Assembly: GCA_028095005.1 (NCBI GenBank)
Contig: CM051460.1
Coordinates: 112,441,039-112,505,038, forward strand
Length of the DNA: 64,000 bases
Direction of reading: 5' to 3'
Source: Rhynchospora pubera
Taxonomy: Eukaryota > Streptophyta > Magnoliopsida > Poales > Cyperaceae
Below the pieces are notes generated by a model. That model worked only from the letters and a program-made list of their open reading frames with translations, made no database searches and was not told the DNA's origin. This document shows positions 34,961-47,537 of the stretch, piece after piece (position 1 is the first letter of the stretch; the number at the start of each line of letters is the position of its first letter). A program made the translations under genes and the position numbers.

Positions 34961-35495
34961 GGTGAGTCGCGACTCACGGACCCTCCGGTGAGTCACGACC
35001 AAAACTCCTAGATCTAGATCAAAATGACCGATCCAAACCGTTCAATATGATCTCCCTATTGAAATCTCCATGTAGACTGAATTTTTTATTTTTCGAAATT
35101 TTTAAGTATTTTTTTGAAATTTTAGAAAATCGTTAATCTACTTGGTTCTGAACCATTCAAAAACATCAGTTTTTAAAAATCCGAAAAAAATACTTAAAAA
35201 TTTCGAAAAAAATAAAAAATTCGGTCTACATGGAGATTTCAATAGGGAGATCATATTGGACGATTTGGATCGGTCATTTTGATCTAGATCTAGGAGTTTT
35301 GGTCGCGACTCACGGACCCTCCGGTGAGTCGTGACCAAAACTCCTAGATCTAGATCAAAATGACCGATCTAAACCGTCCAATATGATCTCCCTATTGAAA
35401 TCTCCATGCAGACCAAATTTTTTATTTTTTCGAAATTTTTAAGTATTTTTTTGAATTTTTAGAAAATCGTTAATCTACTTGGTTCTGAAATTTTA
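34961..35495. mobile_element. Foldback MITE with an extra third arm
   Basis: Two inverted arms of about 165 bp (34985-35150 and 35155-35318) share CTCCTAGATCTAGATC, TGACCGATC, GATCTCCCTATTGAAATC and TTTCGAAATTTTTAAGTATT. A third arm in the left orientation (35319-35490) follows without a gap. The ends carry GGTGAGTCGCGACTCACGG palindromes. No coding sequence is present. Confidence 0.85.
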
Positions 35496-36099
35496 GAGTT
35501 TCATTTGGTATTTGATTAGGAGGTTAAAAAAATGAACGTATTAGAGTTAATGTATCATAGTTAACAACATTCGTTCATTTTTAGTCACTTGATTGAGTAA
35601 CAAATGAACTCAAAAAACAAAATAAAATTGTTTGGAATTCATCTTTTGTTAAATTGAACCATTTCAACTATTAGATTTGAAATTTGAATTTAAATTTTAA
35701 AATATTAGTGAAATAGAGAAATTGTGGTATCTTTTGGCTTAAAAAAATTATGACAGTAGATTTTTTTTTTTTATGATACAAAACTTCACCAAACAGTTGG
35801 AGAATTAGTACATGAAGCAACATAAATTCAGAAAACAAATTTCACAAGGCCTTGCCATCAAATCACATATGACCGAAGAAACTCCCAGGAAAAAAAAAAA
35901 AAAAGGTTGTACATACTTTTTCCACATTGTTCAAGTTGTTGAGAAATGCAGCACAGTTCCGGATCGCATCTGTTCTAAGAAGGAATCTAGATGCAAAGTA
36001 AAATGAAACACATCGACGGTTACATAACCAAAACAACAGAAGATCTGATAAAGTTTTCCAGTTCGAAACAAACAAGTGACAATGCCCCAGTCGTTGGTA
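35496..36099. other. AT-rich intergenic stretch
   Basis: Poly-T (35760) and poly-A (35890) tracts; no gene is supported. Confidence 0.5.
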
Positions 36100-36108
36100 G
36101 GCTGAAGG

Positions 36109-36287
36109 TAATCTGTATCCGCTCCCGCGGGATCGTCCAGCGCAGTCTTAGAACCGTCCGATCTGATCTGGACAGTTCGGGTCTATTAATCTGGTTACAT
36201 GTACGGGGCTCCCTTTGTCATTGAGATTAAATCACACGGTTGTGATTTGTGCGCTGGACGGTCCCGCGCGGGACTATATCCCATTTG
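36109..36287. mobile_element. 179-bp Mutator-type MITE with 9-bp TSD
   Basis: The exact TSD GGCTGAAGG lies at 36100-36108 and 36288-36296. The arms share CCGCGGGAxCGTCCAGCGC. The centre contains GGGGCTCCCTTTGTCATTG, also found (inverted) in the MITE at 41522-41713. Confidence 0.87.
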
Positions 36288-36296
36288 GGCTGAAGG

Positions 36297-37645
36297 CGTG
36301 AAGGGGCCAGCCGAAAAACAAAATGCTATATTGAATTTTTTTTTTTTTTTTTTTTGGTTTCTTCATTTGTCTAAATAGAGAAAAAAACGCAAAATTGTAG
36401 GTAGAAAACATGCTGCTGAAAACTGTAAACCAAAAAATTGAAGCTAATATGAGTGGTAGATTGATATCTTACAACATGTTACGGTAATGTATAATATAAT
36501 TATATTTAAATACACATAAGAACTTTCTCATCTGAATTTGGAATCGACCATCTTTATTCAAAACATATTATTCGCAACCACTGTATTAAAAGTAGATTCT
36601 CGTCGAAACTAATTTAATTTATAACTACGTCCTTTTCTTTTCAATTCAATTATTCAAAATGTTAAGAGTGAATCATTTCGTTGTGATTTTCTTGTGGTTT
36701 GGACATTTTTTTTGAAACACTAGATAGGGGCTATCTAGGAAGGAAAAAAAAACGGGCAAGAAAAAAGAAAAAAGACAAAAACAGAAAAAAGGAAACAAAA
36801 GAAAAGGTAACTACGAAGAAGCCATCCAAAGAAGCACCAGTAACAAAACATTTTTTTTAATTTTAAAAGAACGGATTGATTGGTGTCACCGTGTCAGCCT
36901 GTCAGGTCGGTCAGATTGGACCAAATTCAGATGAATTTGATTTTATAAAAAATTCAGGCTGGATTGGGATCGGATTATGAGTCAAGTCTGATAAGTTATT
37001 ATTGTCGAATTAATTAATTTCACCTATTAAATAAAACTTGAACAGGTAGTTCGGCAAACTTGAACGAGTTGGGTCGGATTGCATGGAATTTGGAATAATG
37101 CAGTTTGTATAATTTTTGGAATTCAAGTCGAATCGGATCAAATTAGATTGGTTCATTTTATATAAATTTTAAATTAAAGTTTAATCAGATCGTCTTTGCC
37201 ACCTACCAGTAAACCATCAATGTAGATCCCAACTGTCCTATTTAAATTTGGACGGTGCAGTTTGAATAATAATAAAAAATAAAAAAATCTAGCATTTTAA
37301 GGTGAGAAAAAGCGATAAAAAATTGATCCAGGGGTGAATTGGAATATTAGTACAGCCGACTTACAAAAAAATACCATTATAAGAGCGCCAACGGGCAACG
37401 GCCAACTAATCATATGCTTCAATCAACAAAGCAAAGTAGTACGAATTGTACTGTACATTTTCCATATGACCTATTTAAATTATACAAGTACAGCAGACAA
37501 TCAATTAAATCATCATTTCACAAGGCCCACTAATTAGTCTGATTTTGCCATTGTAAGGACTACCATTTCTTGTTCACAAAAAAGAACACGTCTTCTTTCA
37601 ATAATTGGAAAACTGTACCTGCAAGTCTATAACCATATCGATTGT
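36297..37645. other. AT-rich intergenic region with a LINE tail
   Basis: A run of ~21 T occurs near 36335-36355. About 36715-36850 is probably a short LINE 3' end: poly-T, then GAAACACTAGATAGGGGCTA, with ACATTTTTTTT on both sides. No gene is supported. Confidence 0.5.
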
Positions 37646-37985
37646 GTTCACCGGAGCAAATCCTTCAAAATTGATCTAACGATTCTCTCTCATTTTTTTT
37701 TTTCTAATAAATACAGATCAATGGATTAGTTTTGAAGGATCCGAATTGTTGCGCTACATCGGATTTGAGTTGGTGTTCACCTGTTTTAGTACCGAATTGC
37801 TCTTAGGCCAGAGCAACTCAAATCTGGTGTTGTGCTACATTGTGAAGCTCAACAATCCAGACCTTTCAAAACAAATCCATCGATCTGTATTTATTATAGA
37901 AAAATTTAGAGAAATGAGAGAGAACCGTTAGATTGATTCTAAAAGATCAAGATTGTTGTGCTACACCGAATTTGCTCCGATGTTA
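37646..37985. mobile_element. ~340-bp foldback MITE
   Basis: The outer arms are inverted copies: TTCACCGGAGCAAATCC on the left and GAATTTGCTCCGATG on the right. Shared blocks include AACGATTCTCTCTCATT, ATAAATACAGATC and a TTGTGCTACA motif. No TSD was recognised. Confidence 0.75.
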
Positions 37986-38754
37986 TTTTAATCTTAACCA
38001 GACTTAGACATGTGAAAAACTTTACCAACCAAGCATTATTATATAGTGAGAAGCATGTATCGTTATTATTATTATATATAAGCCTTTGCAGTTAACCCGT
38101 TTGACTAGGCGCCTTGATCGCTGATTTACCAAATAAACCGCGTTTCAAGCTGACTCATTTGTCACATTAGGCGCTGCTTATATTATAATAACTCCTTTAC
38201 AAACACACCTTCTAGCTATTGATTAATCCTGATAAATGGTCTGGCTAATCACCATGTCTCTTTTCTTGGAATCATTGTTGGATATGAATCCCTTAAAATC
38301 ATAAAACTAATAGAAATATGCACTAAGAGAAACTAATACATAATATATTTTGGTTGGTTCAGATCAGATAAGAAGCCAATGAATACTCAATTTACAATGT
38401 AGAGACCACATGTTAGTGAAGAAACTCGTATATAAAATACAGGTGCACAAAAAATAGTTGGATCAATTTATGAAATACTTATGATAAATTACGTACATAA
38501 TATAACCAAACTTGATAACATTCCATGTCTAACTTGCAAATATACAGAGGATGTTCCTGCTTCATACAGATCGATCCTAAACTAACCAAACTAAATGTTT
38601 AGATGACAATATAAATTACTAATTACCTGATCAAAAATTCTAAACAACCAGATAGAGAACAAAATGAATCAAAACCAGAAGTCAAAAAAGCTCACTATCT
38701 AATTTCCACTCCTCATTTTCCCCAATTTTATTTCTTACATTTTCTAGCTACAAA
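37986..38754. other. Intergenic / 3' region of the DUF4408-DUF761 gene
   Basis: AT-rich. The part nearest 38755 should be the 3' untranslated region of the minus-strand gene. No other feature is seen. Confidence 0.5.
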
Positions 38755-40092
38755 CTAATTACCAGCACTGCGAGTGAGCATCTCCTTGTACCGGATGATT
38801 GAATCGAGCCGTTGCAGCCTCAGCTGGTTCCTAAATTTGTTGATGAAATCATCTGCCCTTGCATCAACCTCTCCATCCTCATCCAATGTGGGCTGTTTTG
38901 GGATCTCAGCCTCCTCGAAATGCGAGAATGCCGACTTATCACTTGCTGATTTCTTCATTCGTGTCGGCAGTTTAGGCACTGGTGGCCTAGCGTCTGATTG
39001 GGTTCTCTCAATGTGGTGATCACTGTAGTGCTCATGCTCTTCAACTGAAATGAAAAGAAGTTGAATCACTCTATAACTCTATGTATATAGAACATTGCAA
39101 ATACAAATGCAGCATATGTTTAATTGATAATTGTTTTGCTTTTCATGCAATGTGACAGCTACTGCCTACTTACTAGTGATTTATGTTCAATCAAAAAAAG
39201 AGAGTTTTGTCTACAATAATTTATATCCTTTTTAGGCTTGAAGGTGACCAATTACTGTTTATTAACACTTTTGGTGAATTCCTACCTTCTCTTTTTCTAC
39301 CTTTTTCTGTGGCTGTCATTATCTGGTCCATCTTTAAAATATTATTTGTAGCTATCAGAAAACAACAAAAGAAATTTGTTGTCTTGTTCTACTTCTACCA
39401 TTACCATCCTCATGAACCACATTTTATCTTTGATCATTGGAATTGGTGTAATTATACTTGCATTTATCTGGTACTACTGTTGTTCATGGTAAAAGTACTT
39501 TTTTTTTTAGTAAAAGCTACTAATTATCCAAGTAAAAAACAGAACTTACTACCAAAGTTCTAAGTTTAAACTTCTTGAGAACAAATGTGGGAGAGATTAG
39601 AGACACATTCCATAAATATACCAAAAAAATAAAATCAATACCTTGTAAATCAGAGCCTGACACCACATCCACCACTGGTTCAACTTCAACCTCTACACTC
39701 TCAGCTTGAACCTCACCAGAGACAAATCGATGCAAATTAAACGATCTGAGACGATCCAAAACCAGAGAAGGAGCTCTCGTAAGAGCACCACCAACACCTC
39801 CAGCTGGAGCGAGTTCCGACTGGAGGTGTCCAGTCTCCGAGGGGATCTCATGATGAGCATACGAAGAGAGGTTCAACGAACGGAGCCTATCTAGAACGAG
39901 CGAAGGCGCACGCTTCAAGGCGGAAGCATGACCATGGTGGTGCTCTCCGGCGGAGGAGGCGGCGACGCCGGCGCTCCCCTTGGAAGTCATGGCGATGGTT
40001 CCTATGACGATGTTGAGAAGCACGAAGAACACTGTTGGAGTGAACCAGCTCAGAAGTGAGGTCCAGAGAGAAGGAATCGCTTCTTCTAGCAT
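38755..40092 (-). CDS. DUF4408 / DUF761 (cotton-fibre-type) membrane-anchored protein
   Basis: Two exons, 40092-39642 and 39044-38755, join in phase (donor CAAG|GTATTG, acceptor TTTCAG) to give 246 aa. The N-terminus has one hydrophobic segment (about residues 13-36, WFTPTVFFVLLNIVIGTIAM), as in DUF4408. The C-terminus carries the DUF761 signature (DARADDFINKFRNQL...LDSIIRYKEML, about 211-240). Between them a 15-residue motif RAPSLVLDRLRSxNL occurs twice (61-75 and 106-120), plus a His-rich patch and an acidic Val/Glu stretch. These proteins are plant-specific and their biochemical role is unknown; some respond to stress or pathogens. A single-pass membrane anchor is inferred. A TATA-like TTTATATAAA sits about 65 bases upstream of the start. 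Confidence 0.93.
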
Positions 40093-40154
40093 TTTTGTGT
40101 TTCTCTCTTTTGTTAGAGTTGTAGGGTTTTAGAGAAGAAGAAGAAAAGAAATGG

Positions 40155-40164
40155 TTTATATAAA
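40155..40164 (-). promoter_or_regulatory. TATA box of the DUF4408-DUF761 gene
   Basis: The sequence TTTATATAAA lies about 65 bp upstream of the ATG, followed by a purine/pyrimidine leader. The start codon at 40092 is the first in-frame ATG after it. Confidence 0.6.
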
Positions 40165-41512
40165 GAGTTTGAGGTGAGAGAGTGATATAAGAGAGCATTT
40201 ATCCTACGTGGAAATGTGGAAGTGGAATTATACAAAGTGTCTGAGATTTTTTTTTTTTTTTTTTTTGGGTGAGATTCAGAAGGGTGTCTGAGTAGACTGA
40301 GTAGACTTCATTTCCTGGGTTGTCATTGTTTTTGTTTTATTCATTTTCATTAAAGTGACTTTGTTTTGCTTGTGTTGTCTGCAATCTGAATTTTTGGTAT
40401 ATTATAGAATTCGATTTCCGAACGTGAATTCAAATTGATTTTTTCAACGTCAACGACTAAGTATATATATAAAAAGAAAAATCGAAAGTCAGTTTTGTAT
40501 GAATATTGAATGACTTAAATTGACTGCATGGATAAATGACTTAAAATGAAACTTATGGGTTATAATTAAGCGAATACTTTTTTGACAACATGACAACCAA
40601 GAAAAAAAGTTCCTGTAATACAACAAAGCAACTTACAAAAATAATTACTAGAGCAAAAGTTAATACTTAATAGTTAATAGTTATTTCTATGGTAAGGGAC
40701 TCGGGTAACAAATTTTAAAAATTTCAAATATAGTTATTTCTGTGGTAACATGTATTTACTTTGTTGCATTTATAATTTAACTTACTAAGGAATAATGGTG
40801 AATAATTTCTCTTAGAACTAATTTTGTTCCCAATTTAGTTTTTAGAAAAGAACACTTTATTTATGCATGCTTGGTAGTTTCAAAACAAATTGTTCCCAAT
40901 ACAAAGACAATATATGTAGATAAACTATATAGAACAAAATAAAATACGGATAAATCAAATTAAAAGTTGTAGATATAAATAAAATAACTCTCATAATTTT
41001 CATACATGTTAACACTTCTTAATCATTTTTTTTTTCATTTCGTATGAATCAACGCTTTCAGATTTTATAAATATCACTTAAAATGCATTGCAACATTTTT
41101 TTTTCTTTGACGACAGACAAAAGGATATAAACTGCATTTGAAAATTTTCTACGTGCAAGGTAAATATAAATTCAAACCCAATTTGTCTGATACCCTGATT
41201 ATATATAGACATAATAAACGGTAAGAGAAAACAATTGAAGCACTTTTATCAAAAAAAAAAAAAAAAAAAAAACAACGCACTGGATTCTAGAGGAGTTGCA
41301 ATTTGGGGATACGTGTATGCGCCCCGAATGAAAGAGGCATGTGGCGCACATGGGTGATAAGAGAAAGCACAAGCGGTGTGAAACGATAATGGGCTGCATT
41401 AAAGACCCCGCCATGTCCGGTTTCAAAAAGGATCTGCTCTTTCATTATTAACCTTGTAATTCCTTTATTTATATTTTGACTTCTCTTGGTCGGCTTAGTA
41501 CAAAAAAGGATC
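40165..41512. other. AT-rich intergenic region
   Basis: Poly-T at about 40245-40266 and a run of ~21 A at 41252-41272; no gene is supported. The block 41273-41460 is less AT-rich and follows the A-run, but I could not classify it. Confidence 0.45.
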
Positions 41513-41521
41513 CATCCAAGT

Positions 41522-41713
41522 GAAATGAGATCTGCTGCTGCGCGACACCGCGTGTCGCGCGGTATACTGGCCGTCTGATTAAGATCCAATGGACAAGGGA
41601 GCCCCGTGCATGTAACCTAGATTGATAGGCCCGTAAAAAGTGAACCATCCGATCAAGATCAGACGGCTCGTAGTGCGCTACACGCTGTGTCGCGCAACAG
41701 CAGAGTAGCTCTG
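41522..41713. mobile_element. 192-bp Mutator-type MITE with 9-bp TSD
   Basis: TSD CATCCAAGT lies at 41513-41521 and 41714-41722. The arms are GAGATCTGCTGCTGCGCGAC and, read inward from the right, GCTACTCTGCTGTTGCGCGA. CAATGGACAAGGGAGCCCC in the centre is the inverse of a block in the element at 36109. Confidence 0.87.
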
Positions 41714-42186
41714 CATCCAAGTCGGTCCTAAATTTTACAGGAATCTGCAGAGATGAATGATCCCATGTTCATGCTGCGTTAATTTATGGTTTATTTTTAA
41801 TATTTCAATAATTGTATTCTTTTTGTTATAAATTATATTTCAGTTGAAACTGCAAGTTTTCATTGACTAAAAAGGATTTTTTAAAAAAAAAAAAATCCTA
41901 ACACTAATTTTATTTTAAAAGATCAAAGTGAAAATTTCTCATCGGAATGTGGAATACAATCTTAATTCAGTGAGTTTATTTTGCTAAATGATTTTAGGTT
42001 ATTGAGAATGATAATAATCTGAAGAAACACTTGGCAATCATACGACCATCCATATATCGTTAATGAATAAATATGCACTAACAGGGCCAATATGTTAAAG
42101 ATTATAATTCAATCAAAATAATATAAATTATACTTTTTAAGCAACAATATTTAACTAGTCATTTATAAAATAATATATATATCTTT

Positions 42187-42405
42187 GGTGTGTTTGGATG
42201 ACTAAAGAATAGGATATAAGAATAAGGATTTTTAGTTTGCGTGCTTATCTAAATTCCTTATTCTTATACCATGATTTTGTTAGTATAGCAATAAGGACCC
42301 TTATTCTTTATTCTTGTGTTGTTTGGATTGCACAAGAATAAGAATAAGTATGCAAATCGAAAATTCTATTCTTATATCTTATTCCTTAATCATCCAAACA
42401 CACCC
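42187..42405. mobile_element. 219-bp MITE, family B
   Basis: The ends are GGTGTGTTTGGATGAC and CATCCAAACACACC, with AAGAATAAGAAT-rich arms, matching 34716-34945. Confidence 0.85.
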
Positions 42406-44169
42406 TTGAGAAAATTTAACACGATATATATGAGAGGCCGCATCCAGTGCCTTGATTCTCTTTTTGAGTCTTTTCTCGTCTTTCGTCCTCTTCAATGTCT
42501 TTTATTATTCGCTTCACTAACTCTGTTATATATAATTTCGTCAGTACTTTCATCAACTATTTTGTGAGCTATTTTGTTCTTCCTTCGTTACCTCATTCTC
42601 TCCACTAAACTGATCATTTTTTTTTTCTTTTTAAGATATGATAGGGTCAAACTCTCTAACTTATTTCGAAATTAAATATCACAAATAACCTTCCGCCGAA
42701 TTTCGAACCCGCAACCTCCAATGAAAATGTGTCGTTCTTTACCACTGGACCAAGAGCTATTTCTCAAAACCTTATATTATTAGATTGAAAAATCTCTTTT
42801 AATTTCATGTGATCTCAACAAATATTATACACAAATAAAACTTTTATAAATAAAAAGATCTGTATAATAGAACATGACACAACAATTAACAAATAGTATG
42901 AAACTTTATTCATAGATTCATAAAAAATTGTACTAGTTTAAGGGAAAAAATAATTATACCATGGCCAATGTACAATATATTATATATGATTAAAAATTAA
43001 AAAATTGAACTGTTTTTTATATACTTTTTAAAACCATGAGAAATAAGGAAAAGACGTTAGTCATTTCTCAAGATCTAAAAGTGATTATAAATTTGAGGAA
43101 ATGTTGGATGTTATCCTCAGACCAAAAGTAAACACAAGAAACTATGTTGGGGTAGACAACAAAATGTATCACTGAAAATGACTTTTTTGTACTATGAAGT
43201 ATGAACCTTCCGAGAGAAAATATATGATTTAAAATGACCATTTCGTGCTTGAAAATAGAAACCTACCTAATGCATGGAGGATCAAGTAAAACCAAATAGT
43301 CTCAGTACGGACTATAATTAATCTTTCAATTTTACGTAAATGAATTGTCAAAATAATAGTTGCGTACAAGAAAACGTATTTATGTTATAAAACAAAGCAA
43401 ATATATTTTTGAATTTCTTCTGTTTGTATTACAAGAAGAGTCCACTATCAGCATCAATATTTTTATGATTATGCATCTTCTTGGGTCCAAACGACAAAAT
43501 ATTTTTCTTATATTCATATAAAAGTTTAATCACATTTAATTGTTTAGAAATACTAATAAGTGAAAAGCAAGCTATAAAAACAGAGAATCCGTCATATATT
43601 TATTTTCGGTACAATTAAGAATATGAAGGATAACATATACGATTCAAACTACAGAAAATGTAATTAATGTCAAAGATACCAGATTAAACCTTCCAAAATT
43701 TACTCAAAAAAGTATAATTAATTTGTGATGACAAGACGAGTTTACAATGCATAAAATATTTTCCGTCACTGTTTACTTGAAGAAGCTCCTTTTCTTCCTA
43801 TTATTTTCCTTCTGTTTTTTTTAAATAATTATTAATCCGTCAATTTCTTACGAAATTCTATGCAAATTAATGTCTGGTGTTTGCTCACAGAAAATTCTAA
43901 ATGAGAAATTTAACATAAAACATAAATAAAAGAAAGACAAATTGAAATAGAAACTAGAATCAAAGCACAGTGTGAGATAGCAAGAAGGCCACAGTGGCGT
44001 CCCCGTCAAGCAGTAAAATCTTATATCTGTTTTTTTCTCATTTTATGGTATGAAAGAGAAAGAAAGCGACTAATCAAAGTTTTATCTTTGAACACTCTAG
44101 CATGCTTATTTTAAAAATTTTACGTGAAATTTAAGCTAATGGAATACATACTGGCATGTGTCTTTCATA
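42406..44169. other. AT-rich intergenic region
   Basis: A short block near 42680-42770 (AATTTCGAACCCGCAACC...) has a weak tRNA-SINE/LTR-like look but no TSD. No gene is supported. Confidence 0.45.
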
Positions 44170-44177
44170 GGATTTAT

Positions 44178-44820
44178 TAGGGCTATACAACGGGCGGATT
44201 TGTAAATTTTTATCAATATTTCGACCCAACCCAATTATATCGGGTTGAAAATTTTCTGTAGTTGATCCATCCGTAACCCAACCCAACCCACATAAATTTT
44301 TATCTACGGGTTTTCGGATTAAACGGGTTATGATTTATATGATACATAAATAAAACTAACAATATTAATTAAATAAAAATAATTTAATTAACAGTCCTAT
44401 TAATTATTATAAAATGTGATTAAAATTGACAAATCACCGAGACCTTCATAAAGTGAAAAATATTATGGAGAAAAAATATTCGACTGGATTCTAGGGGAAA
44501 AAAATAGCGTAAGCAACATTTTTTTAAGAGGAAGTTTAAAATATTAATAGTGATATTCTGGTTGAGTCAAAAAAACTATTAAATGCGATTAAAATTAGTA
44601 ATTGCAATTAAGAAATAAGTTGTAAAGTAATATATATTTAGTTAAAATAGTAAGGTAAGACGGATCGGGTATAAACCGGGTAGAATCCAACCCAATACAA
44701 TCGGGTTAGTAAAATTAAAACCCGACCCAATCCGTATAATGTTTGAACCCGTTAAAAGACGGGTCGGGTTGAACGGGTTCAACGGGTCAGACGGGTTTTA
44801 TTTTTTCTTATACAGTCCTA
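44178..44820. mobile_element. 643-bp non-autonomous hAT element
   Basis: The 8-bp TSD GGATTTAT (44170-44177 and 44821-44828) flanks TAGGGCTATAC and TATACAGTCCTA. The interior holds many ACCCGACCC / GGGTCGGGTT blocks near both ends and no coding sequence. Confidence 0.9.
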
Positions 44821-44828
44821 GGATTTAT

Positions 44829-45714
44829 ATTGTCCTGTCAATTTCAACTGCTTGTCTAAATCTAATCTAATTTAATGTATTTAAATAATTAAATCAAAAT
44901 CAGTTGGTTTGAAATTTGTCACTAGTGAATTGCAAGAGGGACAAGCCCGGACTGTTCCTGTGATTTGTGAAACATCAAACTTGGTATGACTTTGGATCTT
45001 AGCGCTTTATCTTCCAAGGAAGGTACCGGGAAATCCAGCTAGACCTTAAGCGTGTGAAGAGCGTGCGTGATTAACAAATAAAATTATTGGCATAAGAATT
45101 AATTAACAGAAATGATAACTATTTGCAGTTTTGCCATTTCTTATCATCGCTAAACACAAAGTGAGCACATAAAATAAACAAGATAAACATATATAAGATC
45201 AAAGTAAACACTTACAAACAAATATGTGTTGTCATCTCTTGTTCAGATTTTTATATGCATATTCAATTTATTCTTATTGAACTTATTTGTTTGTATGTGT
45301 TCACTTTTTTATCACTATATATGTTCGCCTTATTTATTTTTTGTGTTCATTTTCTGTTTAGCGATGGCAAATTTAACTGCAGGCAGTAATCAATTTTCAT
45401 TAATGAATTAATAACAGGTGCCGAGTAAGAACAAGCAGAATTTGATCAGATTTTTCATACAGAATTTTATGTGATTTCATTTAATTAGAATTATTTTCTT
45501 TTTGACTAATGACATAAAATACTAATAAATAAATCAAATCCATTTATTTTGATCAAATTTTTTTCTAATCAAATGAAACACGCATGGAACAAAATTCTAA
45601 TCTGGGCCAATATTCAAAATTAATTATTACAACAAACTAAGCAAAGTCATAATCTGCATGTCAAGCGTCTCTTTCAACAAGATTTCTTTTTCCAAACATT
45701 TAAGCCTACGGTTC
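44829..45714. other. AT-rich intergenic stretch
   Basis: No gene, RNA or bounded repeat is recognised. Confidence 0.5.
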
Positions 45715-45722
45715 ACCATCAG

Positions 45723-45997
45723 CAGGGCTGTCAAACGTGTAATATGGAACGGAAATTCATCATTCCGTTTCCATTCCGTTTCAAAATAAGAAACAGAAAA
45801 TTATTCCATTTCCGTTCCATTTCGTTAAACGGAACGGAAATTTCACTTCCACATTCATTTTACATTGAAATTTCTCATTTCAGCGTTTCATTTCTGTTTC
45901 CGTTTCTGAAAATGAAACTACTTTTCCTTCTACTTCTATTCCGTTTCGAACGGAACGAAACGAAAACGTACGAAACGGCGGTATATTGACAGCCCTA
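45723..45997. mobile_element. 275-bp hAT-type MITE
   Basis: TSD ACCATCAG (45715-45722 and 45998-46005) flanks CAGGGCTGTCAA and TTGACAGCCCTA. The interior is built from GGAACGGAAA / TTCCGTTTC-type blocks. Confidence 0.9.
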
Positions 45998-46005
45998 ACC
46001 ATCAG

Positions 46006-46936
46006 CGAAACTGCTGTATAAATTAAAATAACTAGGACTTCAGTAAAATGGCTTTGTCATATAAATGTGGAGAAGCTAAAATACGATATAATTTACGCCG
46101 GGGGTTGGGCGGGGTCCACATATTGCGTTCAAATATAAAGTTTTCAATGATTCAGACAACTGGATCACTAAATGATTTCATACTACTGGACCTTAACCTC
46201 TGTATTGACTCTACGTCAACGTTCCTAATTTGAGTTCGTTATAACGTAATAAATTTGATTTTTGTCTCTTTTTCTTTCGTCAGCTAACATCTCGCACTGT
46301 AGATTTTTGTTTACTCATCCCTTTCTTTTTTAAAAATCACTACTTGTCAGAAATTTTATTACCTAATAAGTAAGCAAATAATTCTGTGGGCTATCAATAC
46401 AGATCAAATGCTCAGAACAATATGGACTGAAGTTCTTTATTCCTATGTGCTTAGAACTTTCTGGCCTGTCGGACAATCTCAGATAAAATGCTTAGGAGTT
46501 AGGACTATAATTTATATGCTTAAATTGATAATCACCGTATTATTTGCAGAAAAGAAGTACAATTTTTAATATTTGCAAAAAAAAAAAAATTCAAATTTGC
46601 AACACAAATAATCAAAGAATTAGTTCTTTTAGAACTTTTAGCCATGTAACATCGTTTATTATATTCTTAGCAATCGGATTTTATCTCTCTTCTTTTTAAT
46701 AATTGTGATACCAGGGGAGTATTCATCAAAATAAACAACTAAAATATAGATGTATTGTTAAGTTTTCAACTCCTTATCCTTAATCATATCATCTCGCCTA
46801 CATCCTCCACCGTCCGATCTTTATTTTTTCTCCTATTTATTTTAAATCCAACGGCTCATATTTTTAAATATTATTCTAAACCCTGAACTAATACCTCAAT
46901 CATTGTATCCTGTTTGCTAAGTATTGAATAATACTA
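46006..46936. other. AT-rich intergenic stretch
   Basis: Nothing supportable. Confidence 0.5.
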
Positions 46937-46945
46937 AATATATCT

Positions 46946-47327
46946 AGAGGAATGCTAAAATACTATGCATAGTACGGATGACCTTCGTGCTACATATTCA
47001 TTCTTAAATATAATTCTTCAAACAATCAATTCAAACCGTTCATTATTTTCTTCATATTGAAATATCATTAGAAACCAAAATTTACTATTTTTTCAGATTT
47101 TTGAAAATCGCTATTATTGAAGGGTCCATAATTTATTAGATTAAGGATTTTCAAAAATCTAAAAAAAATAGTAAAAAATTCAAAAAATGTAAAATTTGAT
47201 TTCTAATGAGATTTCAATATGAAGAAGATAATGGACAGTTTGGATCGATAGTTTGAAGTATGAAATTCAAGAACGAATCCGTACCACGAAGGTCATTCGT
47301 GCTATGCATAGCATTTTAGCAATCCTC
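46946..47327. mobile_element. 382-bp foldback Mutator-type MITE
   Basis: The 9-bp TSD AATATATCT (46937-46945 and 47328-47336) flanks termini AGAGGAATGCTAAAAT and ATTTTAGCAATCCTC. The arms are inverted copies about 170 bp long, meeting around 47110-47150. A half copy lies at 11221-11336. Confidence 0.9.
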
Positions 47328-47537
47328 AATATATCTTCCGTGCCATATTTCAAGCCGTCAAAATGTTGTATTACACAATTAATAATTTACATTTGGAACA
47401 AATCCAATCTATATATTACTTTTCTTCTTCTTCTTTTTTTTAAAAAAAAATAATAATAATAACAAAGAGTAACTAAACCCCTTATTGCCTTAAAGGTCGG
47501 CCCGATTAGATCACAGCCCATAGAAAAGACATAACAG

